Shown: positions 1 to 8,356 of the stretch, piece by piece | Numbering within the stretch: the first letter of the stretch is position 1 | Layout: every line of letters begins with the position of its first letter | DNA from: Microbacterium sp. Root166 | GTDB lineage: Bacteria > Actinomycetota > Actinomycetes > Actinomycetales > Microbacteriaceae | Reading direction: 5' to 3' | Assembly: GCF_001427145.1 (NCBI RefSeq) | Contig: NZ_LMGL01000001.1 | Location: 667,540-731,539 of the forward strand | DNA length: 64,000 bases | Notes under the pieces: generated by a model | Told to the model about the DNA's origin: nothing | The model's database searches: none | Seen by the model: the letters and a program-made list of their open reading frames with translations, nothing else | Program-made: the position numbers and the translations under genes

Positions 1-464
1 CGCAGTACATCCTGTTCCAGCGGCTCGACATGATCGACACGTTCATCCCGCTGCTGCTGCCGAAGTTCCTCGCCACCGAGGCGTTCTTCGTCTTCCTGCT
101 CGTGCAGTTCATCCGGCAGATGCCGCGCGACATGGACGAAGCGGCCCGCATCGACGGCGCCGGGCACATGCGGATCTTCTGGTCGATCATCCTGCCGCTG
201 ATCAAGCCCGCGCTCATCACCTGCGCGATCTTCGCGTTCATCTGGTCGTGGAACGACTTCCTCGGCCCCCTGCTCTACCTCACCAGCCCCGAGAACTACC
301 CGCTGCCGATCGCGCTGCGCCTCTACAACGACCAGTCCTCCACGAGCGACTACGGCGCCACCGTCACCGCCTCGTTCATCGCGCTGCTGCCGGTGCTGCT
401 GTTCTTCCTGGTCTTCCAGCGCTTCCTCGTCGACGGCGTCGCCACCCAGGGCCTGAAGGGCTGA
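1..464 (+). CDS. Carbohydrate ABC transporter permease, MalG type (5' end outside window)
   Basis: This is the C-terminal part of an inner-membrane permease of a sugar ABC importer. The reading frame is open from the first base, so the start lies upstream. The EAA loop that docks on the ATPase is clear at about nt 138-164 (EAARIDGAG, followed by a WSIILPLIKPAL-like stretch). Hydrophobic segments lie on both sides, and the protein ends with a typical MalG-like tail. The stop is 4 nt before the next gene, so the two are probably one operon with the downstream GH42 and GH51 enzymes. That context suggests uptake of galactosides or arabino-oligosaccharides, but the substrate is inferred. Confidence 0.93.
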   Translation, partial: QYILFQRLDMIDTFIPLLLPKFLATEAFFVFLLVQFIRQMPRDMDEAARIDGAGHMRIFWSIILPLIKPALITCAIFAFIWSWNDFLGPLLYLTSPENYPLPIALRLYNDQSSTSDYGATVTASFIALLPVLLFFLVFQRFLVDGVATQGLKG

Positions 465-468
465 GGCC

Positions 469-1131
469 ATGGGCGCCATCACGACCAAGCGCGAGTACAA
501 GGCGGCGCGCCGCGCGGATGCCTCGGGCAGCGGCCCCACCCTCGAGGAGCGCCCCGCCGCCCGGTTCCCCGGTGCCACAGGCGCGTTCGCCCTGTTCGGC
601 GAGGTTCTGCTCGTCGGCGTGCTCGTCACCGTCGCCGGGCTCGCTGTGGTCACTCTTCCCGCGGCGCTGGCCGCCGGCATCCGCCACCTGCGCCGGTACC
701 TGAACGCCGAGGCGTCCCCGGCCCGCCTGTTCTGGCGGGACGTGCGCTCGGCGCTGCCGGGCGGCCTCGTGGTGGGCACGGTCGCCCTGCTCGTGGCAGG
801 CATCCTGACCATCGACATCGTGCTGGCGAACTCAGGCGCACTTCCCGGCGGCGCCGCGATCGGCGTCATCGGGTGGATCGGCGCGATCGCCGGGGCCACG
901 CTGCTTCTCGCGATGGCGGGCGCCTGGACGCCCGAGTCCGGCTGGCGCGGAGCCCTGCGCGACGCCCGCACGGCGCTCGGCGCCGACCTCGGCGGCGCGC
1001 TGTTCCTCGCGGCCACCGCGGTGTTCGTCGGCGTCGCCGTCTGGATGCTCGTGCCGCTCATCCTGCCCGCGCTGGGCTGCGCCGCACTGGCCGTCGTCGC
1101 GATCCCGGCGCGCCGGCGCACCGCGCGCTGA
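469..1131 (+). CDS. YesL-like (DUF624-type) integral membrane protein
   Basis: A 220-residue membrane protein with about four or five hydrophobic segments (roughly residues 44-71, 92-116, 125-149 and 172-208) and a charged N-terminus. A short cytoplasmic stretch with the pattern HLRRYLNAEASPARLFWRDV follows the first segment, as in YesL-type proteins. These are often encoded beside sugar ABC permeases in Gram-positive operons, and their function is unknown. Here the gene starts 4 nt after the permease stop and precedes the beta-galactosidase gene. The family call rests on topology and context more than on strong motifs. Confidence 0.6.
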   Translation: MGAITTKREYKAARRADASGSGPTLEERPAARFPGATGAFALFGEVLLVGVLVTVAGLAVVTLPAALAAGIRHLRRYLNAEASPARLFWRDVRSALPGGLVVGTVALLVAGILTIDIVLANSGALPGGAAIGVIGWIGAIAGATLLLAMAGAWTPESGWRGALRDARTALGADLGGALFLAATAVFVGVAVWMLVPLILPALGCAALAVVAIPARRRTAR

Positions 1132-1171
1132 CCCCGACCACACGACCAGACCGACCGAGGAGCGAACTGCT

Positions 1172-3241
1172 GTGCTGTACGGCGCCGACTACAACCCCGA
1201 CCAGTGGCCCGAAGAGGTCTGGGACGACGACGTCCGCCTGATGCGCGAGGCCGGCGTCAACATCGTCAGCCTGGGCATCTTCGCCTGGTCGCGGATCCAG
1301 CCGTCCGAGGACGTGTGGGACTTCGCCTGGCTCGACACCGTGATCGGCAAGCTCCACGCCGGCGGCATCCAGGTGAATCTGGCCACCGCGACCGCCTCGC
1401 CGCCGCCGTGGGTCAGCGCGAGCTACCCCGACACACTGCCGGCCGACGAGAGCGGCGCCTCGTACTGGCCGGGCAGCCGCCAGCACTTCGCCCCCTCGTC
1501 GCCGACCTACCGCCGGCTGGCGGGCGAGCTCGTGCGCCGCCTCGCGGAGCGTTATGCGGGGCACCCCGCGATCGTGATGTGGCACGTCGGCAACGAGTTC
1601 GGCTGCCACCTGCCGATGGACTTCTCGGACTCGGCGCGCGACGCGTACCGGGTGTGGCTGCGAGCGCGGTATGCCTCGATCGACGCCCTGAACGACGCGT
1701 GGGGCACGAACTTCTGGTCGCAGCGCTACGGCTCGTTCGACGAGATCTTCCCGCCGCGACTGGCTCCCTACAGCCACAACCCGTCGTCGATGCTCGACTA
1801 CCGGCGCTTCACGTCCGACATGCTCCTCGAGTGCTACCTCGTGGAGCGCGAGATCCTGCAGGCCGCCGGCGCCACGCAGCCGATCACGACGAACTTCATG
1901 GGACCGTTCAAGCCCGCGGACTATCGCCGGTGGGCGCCGTTCATGGACGTCATCGCCGACGACTGCTACCCGGATCCCACGAACCCGAACAGGGTGCGCG
2001 ATGCCGCGTTCCAGCGCGATCTGGTCCGCTCCCTCAAGCGCGGGGTGCCGTGGATGCTGTGGGAGCAGGCGACGGATGCCGTCAACTGGCGTCCCTCGAA
2101 TCCCGGCAAGCGACCCGGCGCGCTGATGGCCGAGACCGCGCAGTCCATCGGCCGCGGGGCCGACGGCATCATGTTCTTCCAGTGGCGGCAGTCCCGCGCC
2201 GGCAGCGAGAAGTTCCACTCCGCGATGCTCCCGCACGCCGGAACGCGGACGCGTACGTGGGAGGCCGTGACCGACCTCGGCGCCCGGCTCACGGCGCTCG
2301 GCGATCTGCCTGCACCCGGCCGCGACGCGCGCGTCGCCCTCGTGTTCGACTGGGAGAGCTGGTGGGCGGTCGAGGAGCGCGACCACCCGACCCAGGTCGA
2401 CTACCTCGCGCTCGTGCTCGAGTGGTACGGCGCCTTCCACGCACGCGGCATCCAGGTCGACGTCGTCGGCGCCGAGGACATCGACGAGGGCTACGACCTC
2501 ACGGTCGCCCCCGCGCTGTACCTGCTGCGCGACGAAGGCGCGGCCGCGCTCGTCCGCTTCGTCGAGGCCGGCGGCACGCTGCTGGCGGGCCCGTTCACCG
2601 ACATCGTCGACCAGCACGACCAGTTCCGCACGGGCGGGTTCCTCACCCAGCTGGGCCCCGTGCTCGGCGTCCGGTTCGAGGACTTCGGCGCCCTCGGGGG
2701 CGCCAGCACCGGCGGCACCGGCGTCGGCGCTCAGGTCGCGAGCACGACCGGCCCGGGCGGGACCGTCTCGTTCGGCCTGGACGGCGCCTCGCTGCCCGGC
2801 CGCCTGTTCGCCGAGCGCGTCCACTCCGAGGGCGCGACCGTCGTCGCCGCATTCGAGACCGGCCTGGCCGCCGGGTCACCGGCGCTCACCCGTCGCGCGC
2901 ACGGCGCCGGCGAGGCCTGGTACGTCGCCACGCAGCCCGTCGGCGAGGCGCTCGACGCCGTCGTCGCCGCGGTGGTCGAGGCAGCCGGTGTCCGCCCCGT
3001 CGTCGCGGGGCTGCCCGTCGGTGTCGAGGCGGCGCGGCGCGGCGACCTGGTCACGCTCATCAACCACGGGGACGATCGCGTCGAGATCGCCCTCGAAGGG
3101 ACGGATGCCGAGACCGGCGCCGTCGTCGATCGCGTGGTGCTCGACTCGCAGGAGGTCGCGTTCGTCTACGCTCCCTTAGCCGCCGACGAGGACGTGCCGA
3201 GCGAGGAGCCGGCTGACGCCGAGCTGTCCGCCGCGCGGTGA
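1172..3241 (+). CDS. Beta-galactosidase, GH42
   Basis: Predicted to hydrolyse terminal beta-D-galactose from oligosaccharides in the cytoplasm. The 689-residue length is normal for GH42. The N-terminus (YGADYNPDQWPEEVWDDD) and the barrel motif MWHVGNEFG are characteristic. E142 fits the acid/base of the family and E298, in the segment MLWEQAT, fits the nucleophile. The C-terminal third contains the trimerisation-type flavodoxin-like domain and a small beta domain. The GTG start at 1172 is preceded by GAGGAG at 1157-1162. No signal peptide is seen, so the substrate must be imported, probably by the ABC transporter just upstream. Confidence 0.95.
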   Translation: MLYGADYNPDQWPEEVWDDDVRLMREAGVNIVSLGIFAWSRIQPSEDVWDFAWLDTVIGKLHAGGIQVNLATATASPPPWVSASYPDTLPADESGASYWPGSRQHFAPSSPTYRRLAGELVRRLAERYAGHPAIVMWHVGNEFGCHLPMDFSDSARDAYRVWLRARYASIDALNDAWGTNFWSQRYGSFDEIFPPRLAPYSHNPSSMLDYRRFTSDMLLECYLVEREILQAAGATQPITTNFMGPFKPADYRRWAPFMDVIADDCYPDPTNPNRVRDAAFQRDLVRSLKRGVPWMLWEQATDAVNWRPSNPGKRPGALMAETAQSIGRGADGIMFFQWRQSRAGSEKFHSAMLPHAGTRTRTWEAVTDLGARLTALGDLPAPGRDARVALVFDWESWWAVEERDHPTQVDYLALVLEWYGAFHARGIQVDVVGAEDIDEGYDLTVAPALYLLRDEGAAALVRFVEAGGTLLAGPFTDIVDQHDQFRTGGFLTQLGPVLGVRFEDFGALGGASTGGTGVGAQVASTTGPGGTVSFGLDGASLPGRLFAERVHSEGATVVAAFETGLAAGSPALTRRAHGAGEAWYVATQPVGEALDAVVAAVVEAAGVRPVVAGLPVGVEAARRGDLVTLINHGDDRVEIALEGTDAETGAVVDRVVLDSQEVAFVYAPLAADEDVPSEEPADAELSAAR

Positions 3242-3282
3242 GCCGCGGCATCCGGATTCATGCCATCAGCCGAGAGGACACC

Positions 3283-4800
3283 ATGACCGCCTCCGCCCGC
3301 CTCGACCCCCGCGACGAGATCGCCGGCATCGACCGGCGCCTGTTCGGTGGGTTCGTCGAGCACCTCGGCCGGCACATCTACGACGGGATCTTCGAGCCCG
3401 GGCATCCGTCGGCGGGCTCCGACGGCTTCCGCGCCGATGTGATCGAGCTCGTGAAGGAGCTCGGGGTCACGACGATCCGGTATCCCGGGGGCAACTTCGT
3501 GTCGGGCTACAACTGGGAGGACGGGATCGGTCCGAAGGCGGAGCGGCCGCGCCGGCTCGACCTGGCGTGGCACGCGACCGAGACCAACCAGGTCGGGCTG
3601 CACGAGTTCCAGGCGTGGCTGGATCGAGTGGGCTCGGACCTCATGCTCGCCGTCAACCTCGGCACGCGGGGCACGCCCGAGGCGCTCGACCTGCTCGAGT
3701 ACGCCAACACGTCCGTCGAGACCGCCCGGACGACCGAGCGCGCCGCGAACGGCCGCGAGAGCCCGTTCGCGGTGAAGATGTGGTGCCTCGGCAACGAGAT
3801 GGACGGCTTCTGGCAGCTCGGCCACCGCAGCGCCGCGGACTACGGCAAGCTCGCCTCGCGCACGGCCAAGGCGATGCGCATGCTCGACCCCTCGATCGAG
3901 CTGGTGGTGTGCGGCTCGTCGAGCCGCACGATGCCGACCTTCGGCGCGTGGGAACGCGAGGTCCTCGAGCACACGTTCGACGACGTCGACTTCATCTCGT
4001 GCCACGCCTACTACCAGGAGGACGACGGGAACGCGCAGGAGTTCCTGGCCTCGGGCGTCGACATGGCGCTGTTCATCGAGCAGGTCGTCGCTACGGCCGA
4101 CCACGTCGCCGCGGTCAGGCAGAGCGACAAGCGCATCATGGTCTCGTTCGACGAGTGGAACGTCTGGTACATGTCGCGCTGGCAGGAGGAGGCGCTGACG
4201 TACGGACCCGACGAGTGGCCGGTCGCGCCCCGCCAGCTCGAGGACCGCTACAACGCGCTCGACGCCGTCGTCTTCGGCGACCTGATGATCACGCTGCTGC
4301 AGCACGCCGACCGGGTGCGCTCGGCCTCGCTCGCGCAGCTCGTGAACGTCATCGCGCCGATCATGACCGAGCCGGGCGGCCCGGCCTGGCGTCAGACCAC
4401 CTTCTTCCCGTTCTCGATCACCGCGCGCCTGGCCCAGGGCCGGGCCGTGCGCGTTCCGCTCGAATCGGCGTCGTTCCGCAGCGAGCGCTTCGGCGACGTG
4501 GCCGCCCTCAACGCCGTCGCGACCGTCGACGACGAGGGCGCGACGCTGTTCGTCGTGAACCGATCGACGACGGATGCCGCGGCCCTGCGCCTCGACCTCG
4601 CTCCGCTGGCCGCCGCGCTCGGCCGCGAGCTGCGCGTGGTCGAGAGCCATGTGCTGCACGAGGACGACCTGTACGCCGCGAACGCGCTCGAGGACCCCGA
4701 GCGCGTCGGCGTCCGTCCTCTCGACGGAGCCGCGGTGGCGGCATCCGTCCTGACCGCCGATCTGCCCCCGGTGTCATGGACAGCCGTACGCCTCGCCTGA
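3283..4800 (+). CDS. Alpha-L-arabinofuranosidase, GH51
   Basis: A 505-residue intracellular enzyme predicted to remove alpha-L-arabinofuranosyl units from arabino-oligosaccharides. The barrel begins with RRLFGGFVEHLGRHIYDGIF and RYPGGNFVSGYNWEDGIGP, both diagnostic for GH51. E172 in CLGNEMDG fits the acid/base and E291 in SFDEWNVWY fits the nucleophile. The frame stays open upstream to 3238, but the ATG at 3283 has a GAGAGGA Shine-Dalgarno sequence and matches the usual N-terminus. Together with the preceding GH42 it suggests arabinogalactan side-chain degradation. Confidence 0.95.
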   Translation: MTASARLDPRDEIAGIDRRLFGGFVEHLGRHIYDGIFEPGHPSAGSDGFRADVIELVKELGVTTIRYPGGNFVSGYNWEDGIGPKAERPRRLDLAWHATETNQVGLHEFQAWLDRVGSDLMLAVNLGTRGTPEALDLLEYANTSVETARTTERAANGRESPFAVKMWCLGNEMDGFWQLGHRSAADYGKLASRTAKAMRMLDPSIELVVCGSSSRTMPTFGAWEREVLEHTFDDVDFISCHAYYQEDDGNAQEFLASGVDMALFIEQVVATADHVAAVRQSDKRIMVSFDEWNVWYMSRWQEEALTYGPDEWPVAPRQLEDRYNALDAVVFGDLMITLLQHADRVRSASLAQLVNVIAPIMTEPGGPAWRQTTFFPFSITARLAQGRAVRVPLESASFRSERFGDVAALNAVATVDDEGATLFVVNRSTTDAAALRLDLAPLAAALGRELRVVESHVLHEDDLYAANALEDPERVGVRPLDGAAVAASVLTADLPPVSWTAVRLA

Positions 4801-4826
4801 GCCAGGCCGGGCCGGGCCTGTCGGCG

Positions 4827-4839
4827 GGAAAGCGCTTGC
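4827..4839. promoter_or_regulatory. LacI-type operator O1
   Basis: GGAAAGCGCTTGC with the palindromic core AAGCGCTT at 4830-4837. It overlaps the proposed -35 hexamer. Its core recurs 41 bp downstream. Confidence 0.7.
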
Positions 4840-4864
4840 GCGTCCCCGTTTCCCGTGGCACAAT
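4836..4864 (+). promoter_or_regulatory. Promoter of the Gfo/Idh-DUF993-isomerase operon
   Basis: A TTGCGC -35 box (4836-4841), a 17-nt spacer and a CACAAT -10 box (4859-4864). It lies between and partly inside two copies of the same palindromic operator, which suggests repression by a LacI-family protein. Confidence 0.5.
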
Positions 4865-4867
4865 ATT

Positions 4868-4880
4868 GGAAAGCGCTTAC
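4868..4880. promoter_or_regulatory. LacI-type operator O2
   Basis: GGAAAGCGCTTAC, sharing GGAAAGCGCTT with O1. It sits just downstream of the -10 box, where bound repressor would block initiation. The centres of the two sites are 41 bp apart, close to four helical turns, so looping or paired binding is possible. Confidence 0.7.
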
Positions 4881-4939
4881 CCGCAATGAACGCATCACGC
4901 GGGAATCTCCCCGAAGACCCTCGACGAAAGCAGCACCCC

Positions 4940-6145
4940 ATGTCTGACACCACGATCGCTCCGGCCGCGGCCGAGGGCTCGGCCACCCGTCCCGCCGTGC
5001 GCGAGGTCGGCATCATCATGAACGGCGTCTCGGGCCGCATGGGCTACCGCCAGCACCTCGTGCGCTCGATCCTCGCGATCCGCGAGCAGGGCGGCATCGA
5101 GCTGCCCGACGGCACGAAGCTCACCGTCAAGCCGCTGCTCGTCGGCCGCAGCGAGGCCAAGCTCGCCGAGCTCGCCGCCAAGCACGGCATCGAGGACTAC
5201 ACGACCGACCTCGACGCGGCACTCGCCGACCCGCGCTGGGAGATCTACGCCGACTTCCTCGTGACGAAGGCCCGCGCCTCCGCGCTGCGCAAGGCGATCG
5301 CCGCCGGCAAGACGATCTACACCGAGAAGCCCACCGCCGAGACCGTCGGCGAGGCCCTCGAGCTCGCCCGCCTCGCACAGGAGGCCGGCGTCAAGACCGG
5401 CGTCGTGCACGACAAGCTCTACCTGCCCGGCCTGCAGAAGCTCAAGCGCCTCATCGACTCCGGCTTCTTCGGCCGCATCCTCTCGGTCCGCGGCGAGTTC
5501 GGCTACTGGGTCTTCGAGGGCGACTGGCAGCCCGCCCAGCGTCCGAGCTGGAACTACCGCGCCGAGGACGGCGGCGGCATCATCGTCGACATGTTCCCGC
5601 ACTGGAACTACGTGCTCGAGAACCTCTTCGGCGAGATCAAGTCGGTCTACGCGCAGGCATCAGTGCACATCGCCGACCGCTGGGACGAGAAGGGCGAGCA
5701 CTACACCGCCACCGCCGAGGACGCCGCGTACGGCATCTTCGAGCTCGAGGGCGGCGTGGTCGCGCAGATCAACTCCTCGTGGACCGTTCGCGTGAACCGC
5801 GACGAGCTCGTCGAGTTCCACGTCGACGGCACGCACGGCTCGGCCGTCGTGGGCCTGTTCGGCGCGAAGATCCAGCACCGCAACGCCACGCCGAAGCCGG
5901 TGTGGAACCCCGACCTGGCCGACAGCCACGACTACGACGCCGACTGGGCCGAGGTCCCCACCAACGAGGTGTTCCAGAACGGCTTCAAGCAGCAGTGGGA
6001 GGAGTTCCTCGTCTCGTTCGCCGAGGGCACCGACTACGAGTTCGACCTCCTGGCGGGCGCCCGCGGCGTGCTGCTGGCCGAGGCCGGTCTGCAGTCCAGC
6101 AGCGAGGGCCGCAAGGTCGAGCTGCCCAAGCTGTCGCTGAGCTGA
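4940..6145 (+). CDS. Gfo/Idh/MocA family NAD(P)-dependent oxidoreductase
   Basis: A 401-residue dehydrogenase predicted to oxidise a sugar, cyclitol or their derivative. The Rossmann region begins VGIIMNGVSGRMGYR, with the glycine pattern of a dinucleotide site, and EKP (in TIYTEKPTAET) is the conserved family lysine motif. The C-terminal half carries the GFO/IDH substrate domain. An in-frame ATG lies at 4886 close to operator O2. The ATG at 4940 fits the alignment better because the Rossmann fold then starts about 20 residues in, and GAAAG lies upstream. The gene is first in an operon with a DUF993 protein and a TIM-barrel isomerase. The substrate cannot be read from the sequence. Confidence 0.88.
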   Translation: MSDTTIAPAAAEGSATRPAVREVGIIMNGVSGRMGYRQHLVRSILAIREQGGIELPDGTKLTVKPLLVGRSEAKLAELAAKHGIEDYTTDLDAALADPRWEIYADFLVTKARASALRKAIAAGKTIYTEKPTAETVGEALELARLAQEAGVKTGVVHDKLYLPGLQKLKRLIDSGFFGRILSVRGEFGYWVFEGDWQPAQRPSWNYRAEDGGGIIVDMFPHWNYVLENLFGEIKSVYAQASVHIADRWDEKGEHYTATAEDAAYGIFELEGGVVAQINSSWTVRVNRDELVEFHVDGTHGSAVVGLFGAKIQHRNATPKPVWNPDLADSHDYDADWAEVPTNEVFQNGFKQQWEEFLVSFAEGTDYEFDLLAGARGVLLAEAGLQSSSEGRKVELPKLSLS

Positions 6146-6164
6146 ACGAACCGAGCCGCACACG

Positions 6165-7367
6165 ATGACCGATCTCACGCTCCTGTCGGCGGAGGGCGCG
6201 ACCACCAAGGTCGCGCTCTCCCCCGCCCCGGGCTACGCCAAGCCCACCGGGCCGCTGCGCAGCCGCGTCGCCTACGCCGCCGCCCACGTCGTGCCGAAGA
6301 CCTCGGCCGACAACACTCCCGGCCAGCCGGCCGACGTGGACTGGGACGCGACGCTGGACTTCCGCCGCTCGGTGTACTCGTGGGGCCTCGGCGTCGCCGA
6401 CGCCATGGACACGGCCCAGCGCAACATGGGCCTGGACGCCACGGCGACCCGCGAGCTCATCGCGCGCTCGGCCGAGGTCGCCCGGGAAGAGGGCGGCTCG
6501 GTCGTGGTGGGCGTCAACACCGACCACGTCGACGAGCAGGCCATCAGCGTCGACCAGGTGATCGACGCCTACAAGGAGCAGCTGCACTTCACCGAGGAGC
6601 AGGGCGCGGGCCCCGTGCTCATGGCCTCTCGCCACCTCGCCCGTGCCGCGCAGAGCGCCGACGACTACCGCCGCGTCTACCGCGAGGTGCTGGCCTCGGC
6701 CACCGCACCCGTGGTGCTGCACTGGCTGGGCACCGCGTTCGACCCGTCGCTCGAGGGCTACTTCGGCTCGACCGACTGGCGCGAGGCATCCGCCGTTCTC
6801 CTCGAGGTCATCGGCGAGAACACCGACAAGGTCGCGGGCGTGAAGATGAGCCTGCTGGATGCCGCGTCCGAGGTGTCGGTGCGCGAGCGCCTTCCCGAGG
6901 GCGTGCGCATGTTCACCGGCGACGACTTCAATTACGTCGGGCTCATCGGCGGCGCCGACGTTCCCGCCGCGACCCAGCCCGATCGCGACCCGGCGAGCAG
7001 CCGCCAGCACTCCGACGCGCTGCTCGGCGCCTTCGCCGCGCTCACGCCGGTCGCCTCCGCGGCGATCCAGGCGCTGGATGCCGGCGACCCGTCGCGTTAC
7101 CTCGAGATCCTCGGTCCGACCGAGGAGCTCAGCCGCCAGATCTTCGCGGCCCCGACGTTCTACTACAAGACCGGCGTGGCGTTCCTGGCGTGGCTGAACG
7201 GCCACCAGCCGGCGTTCCAGATGGTGGGCGGGCTGCACTCGGCCCGCAGTCTCCCCCACCTGTCCCGTATCGTCGAGCTCGCCAACGCCTCGCTCGCCCT
7301 CGAGAAGCCCGAGCTCGCCGCCGAGCGGTGGAACGGGATGCTGCGACTGAACGGAGTGGACGCATGA
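6165..7367 (+). CDS. DUF993 family, dihydrodipicolinate-synthase-like aldolase
   Basis: A 400-residue protein of the DUF993 family, related to the DHDPS/NAL class I aldolases. K227 in VAGVKMSLLD is placed like the Schiff-base lysine of that superfamily. The strand that normally carries the catalytic tyrosine reads VVLHWLGTAFD, with H186 and W instead of Tyr, so the chemistry may differ from classical members. It starts 19 nt after the dehydrogenase stop and overlaps the next gene by 4 nt (ATGA), which implies co-translation. A retro-aldol step on an oxidised, isomerised sugar is an inference from fold and neighbours, as no family member is known to me to have a firmly assigned reaction. Confidence 0.82.
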   Translation: MTDLTLLSAEGATTKVALSPAPGYAKPTGPLRSRVAYAAAHVVPKTSADNTPGQPADVDWDATLDFRRSVYSWGLGVADAMDTAQRNMGLDATATRELIARSAEVAREEGGSVVVGVNTDHVDEQAISVDQVIDAYKEQLHFTEEQGAGPVLMASRHLARAAQSADDYRRVYREVLASATAPVVLHWLGTAFDPSLEGYFGSTDWREASAVLLEVIGENTDKVAGVKMSLLDAASEVSVRERLPEGVRMFTGDDFNYVGLIGGADVPAATQPDRDPASSRQHSDALLGAFAALTPVASAAIQALDAGDPSRYLEILGPTEELSRQIFAAPTFYYKTGVAFLAWLNGHQPAFQMVGGLHSARSLPHLSRIVELANASLALEKPELAAERWNGMLRLNGVDA

Positions 7368-8245
7368 CCGCCGTCGATCCCCGCCTCTCGATCAACCAGG
7401 CGACCATCAAGCACGCCGACCTCGCGACGGCGCTGCGCGTGACCGCCGAAGCCGGCGTGCAGGCCATCGGCCTGTGGCGCGAGCCGGTCAACGAGGTCGG
7501 CCTCGCCACCGCGGCGCAGATGCTCACCGACTCCGGCCTGCGTTTCACGACGCACTGCCGCGGCGGCTTCTTCACCCTGCCGGCCGGGCCGGCACGCGTG
7601 GCGGCACTCGACGACAACCGCCGCGCGATCGAAGAGACCGCGACCCTGGCCGCCGCCGGCGCCGCGGGCTCCACCGCCGTGCTGGTGCTGGTCGCCGGCG
7701 GCCTGCCGGAGGGGTCGCGCGACCTCATCGGTGCGCGCGAGCGCGTCCGCGACGCGATCGGCGAGCTGTCGACGGATGCCGCGGCCGCCGGTGTCACGCT
7801 GGCGATCGAGCCGCTGCATCCGATGTACGCCACCGACCGTGCCGTCGTCTCGACGCTCGGGCAGGCGCTCGACATCGCCGCGGACTTCGACCCCTCGGTG
7901 GTCGGCGCGGCCGTCGACACGTTCCACGTCTTCTGGGACCCGCAGGTGCTCGAGCAGATCGCGCGCGCGGGCCGCGAAGGACGCATCGCGACGTACCAGG
8001 TCTGCGACTGGAAGACGCCGCTGGCGGCAGACCCGCTGCTCAGCCGCCACTACACCGGCGAGGGCGTCATCGACTTCGCCTCGCTCACGCAGGCTGTGGA
8101 GGCCACCGGGTACGACCGCGACATCGAGGTCGAGATCTTCAACGCCGATGTGTGGGCCACCGACCCGCTCGAGGCGGTGCGGCGCACCGCTGCGACGTTC
8201 GGCTCGGCCGTGTCGCCGCACCTACGCGTGCCGGTCGCGGGCTGA
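7364..8245 (+). CDS. Sugar phosphate isomerase/epimerase-like TIM barrel
   Basis: A 293-residue xylose-isomerase-like TIM barrel (AP endonuclease 2 superfamily), predicted to isomerise or epimerise a keto-sugar or to act on an oxidised sugar, with a divalent metal. Likely metal ligands are the acidic residues in LAIEPLHPMY, AAVDTFHVFWD and IEVEIF, with a histidine in SRHYTGEGVID. The ATG overlaps the DUF993 stop (ATGA), so the genes are translationally coupled. With its two upstream partners it forms an oxidation-isomerisation-cleavage set. The exact substrate is unknown. Confidence 0.85.
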   Translation: MTAVDPRLSINQATIKHADLATALRVTAEAGVQAIGLWREPVNEVGLATAAQMLTDSGLRFTTHCRGGFFTLPAGPARVAALDDNRRAIEETATLAAAGAAGSTAVLVLVAGGLPEGSRDLIGARERVRDAIGELSTDAAAAGVTLAIEPLHPMYATDRAVVSTLGQALDIAADFDPSVVGAAVDTFHVFWDPQVLEQIARAGREGRIATYQVCDWKTPLAADPLLSRHYTGEGVIDFASLTQAVEATGYDRDIEVEIFNADVWATDPLEAVRRTAATFGSAVSPHLRVPVAG

Positions 8246-8261
8246 GGCCGGCGTGCGTGCG

Positions 8262-8330
8262 GTGAGACTCGGGCTTGCGCCTGACACTCGTGGCGACGCC
8301 GTGAGTCTCAGGCGATTTCGCGGGTCTCAC
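8262..8330. repeat. Nested palindrome, family 1 copy A
   Basis: Outer arms GTGAGACTC (8262-8270) and GGGTCTCAC (8322-8330), inner arms CCTGACACTCG (8280-8290) and GTGAGTCTCAGG (8301-8312), and centre GGCGACGCC (8292-8300). The same architecture recurs near 18.35, 45.5 and 54.87 kb. It follows the end of the isomerase gene and may act as a terminator without a U-tract. Confidence 0.7.
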
Positions 8331-8356
8331 CCGCCCGTGGTGAACCGGGCGCCGGA

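Noticed and set aside
1058..2824. 588-residue antisense open frame opposite the GH42 gene
   Set aside because: It has no motif or membrane pattern and is dominated by Arg/Gly/Ala, typical of the antisense frame of a GC-rich gene; the GH42 catalytic residues fix the coding strand.
3166..4659. 497-residue antisense open frame opposite the GH51 gene
   Set aside because: Same composition artefact; the plus strand holds the GH51 active-site motifs.
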